DNA of 8,361 bases, from contig WTHE01000168.1 in assembly GCA_011523315.1 (NCBI GenBank), positions 1 through 8,361 of the forward strand. The letters run 5' to 3'. A program made the position numbers and the translations under genes. This stretch comes from Candidatus Binatota bacterium (lineage in GTDB: Bacteria; Desulfobacterota; Binatia; Bin18). A model generated the notes under the pieces. The model saw only the letters and a list, made by a program, of their open reading frames with translations, did not search any database and was not told the DNA's origin. Within the stretch, counting starts at the first letter, position 1. Every line of letters starts with the position of its first letter. Shown in pieces: positions 6,165-8,361 of the stretch.

Positions 6165-7121
6165 ATGACAGAACGGAATTTTCAGCTGATTGAGACAAAC
6201 GGCATTCGGCTACGGACCGTGGTTGAGGGCACGGGACCGCTGGTGATTCTTCTCCACGGCTTCCCGCAGTGCTGGTATTTGTGGCGCCACCAGATAGACC
6301 CGCTGGTTGAGGCCGGCTTTCAGGTTGCGGTGCCGGACCAGCGCGGCTATGGCGGCAGCGACCGGCCCGAGGCTGTTGAGGCGTATAATATCGTCGAGCT
6401 GACCAAGGATGTGGTCGGCATTGCCGACGCTCTGGACCACGAGCGGTTTGTGGTGGTCGGCCACGACTGGGGCGCGCCGGTGGCCTGGCACACCGCCCTG
6501 CTGCACGCCGAGCGGGTGCGGGCCGTGGTCGGCATGAGCGTCCCGTATGTCCGAGGACAGGTCGGGGTGATGACCCGGCAGGAAAATTTCGGCGACAATT
6601 TCTGGTATATCGTCTATTTCCAGCAACCTGGGGTGGCCGAGGCCGAGCTGGAGGCCGATATCCGAAAATCGCTGCGTGTCACCTACTATGTGGCGTCCGG
6701 CGACGCGCCCGAGGGCGTGTGGTTCACCCACAAGCCGGCCAGCGCGGGTTTCCTCGACGGTCTGCCCGACCCGACCAGCCTGCCACCGTGGCTGACGACC
6801 GAAGACCTCGACTACTACGAGGCGCAGTATCAAAAAAGCGGCTTTCGAGGACCGATCAACTGGTATCGCAACATCGACCGCAACCTCGAAATCACCCCCC
6901 AGCTGGCCGAGGCCAAGGTCGAGCCGCCGGCATTCTTTATCGCCGGCAAGAAAGACCTAGTGCTGTCCTTTGCCGGCGGCGGCTTGCTCGAACTGATGGA
7001 CTCGTTCGTCTCGGACCTGCGCGGCAAGGTGCTGATCGACGGCGCCGGCCACTGGGTCCAGATGGAGAAACCGGCCGAGGTCAACGCGGCCCTGCTGGAC
7101 TTTTTGAAACCCTTCGCCTGA
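6165..7121 (+). CDS. Soluble epoxide hydrolase (alpha/beta-hydrolase fold)
   Basis: A 318-residue cytoplasmic enzyme expected to open epoxides to vicinal diols through a covalent ester with aspartate. HGFPQCW (31-37) gives the oxyanion hole. The nucleophile is D101 in GHDWG (99-103), the charge-relay acid is probably D264 in AGKKDLV, and the base is H296 in GAGHWVQMEKP. Both epoxide-activating tyrosines of the family are present: Y151 in VYFQQPG and Y234 in GPINWYRN, the same motifs as in mammalian soluble epoxide hydrolase. This separates it from haloalkane dehalogenases. ATG 6165 is chosen over the in-frame ATG 6147 because GAAGGAG (6151-6157) lies seven bases before it and within the longer version. 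It is divergent from the lipoprotein gene; no clear plus-strand promoter was found. The natural epoxide is unknown. Confidence 0.94.
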   Translation: MTERNFQLIETNGIRLRTVVEGTGPLVILLHGFPQCWYLWRHQIDPLVEAGFQVAVPDQRGYGGSDRPEAVEAYNIVELTKDVVGIADALDHERFVVVGHDWGAPVAWHTALLHAERVRAVVGMSVPYVRGQVGVMTRQENFGDNFWYIVYFQQPGVAEAELEADIRKSLRVTYYVASGDAPEGVWFTHKPASAGFLDGLPDPTSLPPWLTTEDLDYYEAQYQKSGFRGPINWYRNIDRNLEITPQLAEAKVEPPAFFIAGKKDLVLSFAGGGLLELMDSFVSDLRGKVLIDGAGHWVQMEKPAEVNAALLDFLKPFA

Positions 7122-7192
7122 GGTGCTCACGCGTCAACGTCAAAGCGGTGGAGCGTCGCCCCTCCGAGTGTGTCTCAGGTGAGTGAGAAAAT

Positions 7193-7744
7193 ATGGTTGA
7201 ACAATTCTCATCTTCTTCACCTCAGACAGTCGAAACCGAGCGCTTAGTCCTCCGTCCGTTTGTGGATGACGATTGTGTTGCTTATGAAAAGATTCGGGCG
7301 AATCCTGAAGTGGCTCGATATCTGCCCGGTGGAATACAGGCGGTGAAGAGTGCGCCCGAAAGGGCACGACAAACTCTACAGGGCTTTGCACGACATTGGC
7401 GGGAGCGGGGCTTTGGGCCCTGGGCAGTTATCGACAATCAGACGAGAGTATTGATCGGACACTGCGGCCTGCGTTACTTGTCCGAGTTTGATGCAGTCGA
7501 GCTGCTGTATGCCTTAGATCCTTCAGCGTGGGGGAAAGGCTTGGCAACCGAAGCCGCCCGCGCCGCGATTGACTACGGCCGGACAGAACTTGGCCTGCCT
7601 CAGATTATTGCGCTTGCTCTACCAGACAATCATGCCTCTCGACGTGTTATGGAGCGAGTGGGGATGCGGTATGTCAAGATGGCGTCCTTCCAAGGCTACG
7701 ATGTGGTCCTCTATGAAGTATCTCTCAGGCCGAGCGGACAGTGA
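7193..7744 (+). CDS. GNAT family N-acetyltransferase, RimJ/RimL type
   Basis: A 183-residue protein with the RimJ/RimL-like opening ETERLVLRPF (14-23) and the acetyl-CoA pyrophosphate-binding loop W-G-K-G-L-A-T-E-A (113-121) of GNAT motif A. It also has PDNHASRRVMERVGMRY (144-160), the motif B segment common to this branch. It should transfer acetyl from acetyl-CoA to an amine of a protein terminus or small molecule; the acceptor is unknown. ATG 7193 gives the usual length; the ribosome binding site is poor (GGTGAG about nine bases ahead). It follows the epoxide hydrolase by 71 bases on the same strand. Hand-counted G+C of 7201-7740 is 55 % (298/540), clearly lower than the enzymes around it, which could mean later acquisition or weaker codon selection. 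Confidence 0.9.
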   Translation: MVEQFSSSSPQTVETERLVLRPFVDDDCVAYEKIRANPEVARYLPGGIQAVKSAPERARQTLQGFARHWRERGFGPWAVIDNQTRVLIGHCGLRYLSEFDAVELLYALDPSAWGKGLATEAARAAIDYGRTELGLPQIIALALPDNHASRRVMERVGMRYVKMASFQGYDVVLYEVSLRPSGQ

Positions 7745-7847
7745 GAGAGCGGCAAGAATGGACGTCTGCCACATCTGGTGCAACCTCAAGGACGGCGTCA
7801 GGGACGACGCTCTCTTCTCACGCAGATGGTTCTCATCGGCCACTTTG

Positions 7848-7876
7848 TTGAAAAGCCGAGAGAAAATTCCTATTCT
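7848..7876 (+). promoter_or_regulatory. Sigma70-like promoter for the amidohydrolase gene
   Basis: TTGAAA (7848-7853, five of six -35 bases) and TATTCT (7871-7876, four of six -10 bases) are separated by exactly 17 bases. The start point would be near 7883, leaving a leader of about 29 bases with the strong Shine-Dalgarno sequence. The rest of the 167-base gap from 7745 to 7911 shows nothing else I can support. Confidence 0.5.
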
Positions 7877-7896
7877 GGCCGGACCAGGACGCTATC

Positions 7897-7905
7897 AAAA
7901 GGAGG
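7897..7905 (+). promoter_or_regulatory. Strong Shine-Dalgarno site that selects ATG 7912
   Basis: AAAAGGAGG is close to the full anti-16S complement and lies six bases before ATG 7912. An out-of-frame ATG at 7908 is only two bases away from it and leads to a short unrelated reading frame, so 7912 is the start. Confidence 0.75.
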
Positions 7906-7911
7906 TCATGT

Positions 7912-8361
7912 ATGAGTACCAACGGTCATGCCGCATCGTCGGCAAACATTCGGGCCAGGCTCCCCCATCCAGTCGTTGACGCCGACGGCCACTGGCTGGA
8001 ATTCGGTCCCCTGATCAGAAGCCAGCTGCGCAAGATAGGCGGCGACAAGGCGGTCGAGGGCTTCTCGATGTTTCCCAAGCTGGTCCAGAACCAGCTCGCC
8101 ATGTCGGTTGCCGAGCGGACCGCCCACCGGACCGCCCAGCAGGCATTTTGGGCGCTGCCGACCAAAAACACCCGCGACCGGGCCACGGCCATGATGCCAA
8201 AGCTGATGAATGAACGCCTGGACGAACTCGGCATCGACTTCAGCGTCCTCTACCCGACCGCCGGTCTGGGCCTGCCGCTGGTGCCCGACGCCGAGGCCCG
8301 CAGGGCGGCCTGCCGCGCCTTCAACACTTTTAGCGCCGACTACTTCGGGCCGTTCTCAGAC
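7912..8361 (+). CDS. Amidohydrolase-2 family metal-dependent hydrolase, partial (N-terminal 150 residues)
   Basis: The frame is open from ATG 7912 to the right edge, 150 codons, so the C-terminal part is missing. Residues 21-28 read VVDADGHW: the D25-x-H27 type element ends the first strand of the TIM barrel and binds the catalytic metal in the amidohydrolase-2 (ACMSD-like) family. The NERLDELGIDFSVLYPTAGLGLP segment (100-122) and the following RAFNTFSADYF (135-145) are also characteristic. Members decarboxylate or hydrolyse ring acids, amides or lactones; the substrate here cannot be told. Full-length proteins are usually 350-400 residues. It has its own predicted promoter (7848-7876) and a strong ribosome binding site, so it is probably expressed apart from the acetyltransferase gene. 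Confidence 0.88.
   Translation, partial: MSTNGHAASSANIRARLPHPVVDADGHWLEFGPLIRSQLRKIGGDKAVEGFSMFPKLVQNQLAMSVAERTAHRTAQQAFWALPTKNTRDRATAMMPKLMNERLDELGIDFSVLYPTAGLGLPLVPDAEARRAACRAFNTFSADYFGPFSD

Noticed and set aside
7741..7820. GAGAGC/GCTCTC inverted repeat after the acetyltransferase stop
   Set aside because: Six-base arms about 58 bases apart, with no T-tract; expected by chance in this much sequence.
7569..7979. A 136-codon plus-strand frame across the end of the acetyltransferase gene and the following gap
   Set aside because: It overlaps the acetyltransferase gene out of frame and runs into the amidohydrolase gene; no ribosome binding site or motif.

Overview
The window is a G+C-rich (roughly 60-65 %) stretch of bacterial chromosome, densely packed with genes and with no gene-free stretch above 300 bases. 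Several genes have recognisable Shine-Dalgarno sequences, and there are lipoprotein and inner-membrane proteins. No phage, transposon, CRISPR, rRNA or tRNA gene is visible. The gene mix (a PA0069-type radical SAM protein, a fused SpmA-SpmB membrane protein, small Cys-rich envelope proteins and many hydrolases) suggests a Gram-negative, probably uncultured, proteobacterium- or Desulfobacterota/Tectomicrobia-like organism. That placement is inference; no marker gene fixes it.

Left block (1-3048), all on the minus strand, read right to left: a two-domain SpmA/SpmB-like membrane protein (3048-1744), a TauE/SafE-type anion permease (best start TTG at 1697), then, after 82 bases holding alternative hairpins, a radical SAM protein of the PA0069 family (847 to beyond position 1, C-terminus missing). 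A 67-base divergent region (3049-3115) separates this block from a small membrane-anchored six-cysteine protein on the plus strand (3116-3385).

Middle block (3403-6030), minus strand: a Cys-rich lipoprotein (6030-5692), an amidase-signature enzyme (5622-4183) and a small alpha/beta hydrolase (4158-3403). The gaps are 69 and 24 bases, so the last two are very likely one transcript and the lipoprotein may be its first gene. A good sigma70-like promoter lies ahead of the lipoprotein, overlapped by a 7-bp inverted repeat.

Right block (6165-8361), plus strand: a soluble epoxide hydrolase with a complete active site, a GNAT acetyltransferase of lower G+C, and the first 150 residues of an amidohydrolase-2 family metal enzyme that has its own promoter and a very strong ribosome binding site. 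Amidase, esterase-like hydrolase, epoxide hydrolase and amidohydrolase together suggest turnover of amides, esters, epoxides or ring acids, but no substrate can be read from the sequence.

I found no defence, mobile or biosynthetic system. The least explained items are the lipoprotein whose six mature cysteines are spaced in a perfect mirror pattern, the small six-Cys membrane protein, and the inverted repeats in three intergenic regions.
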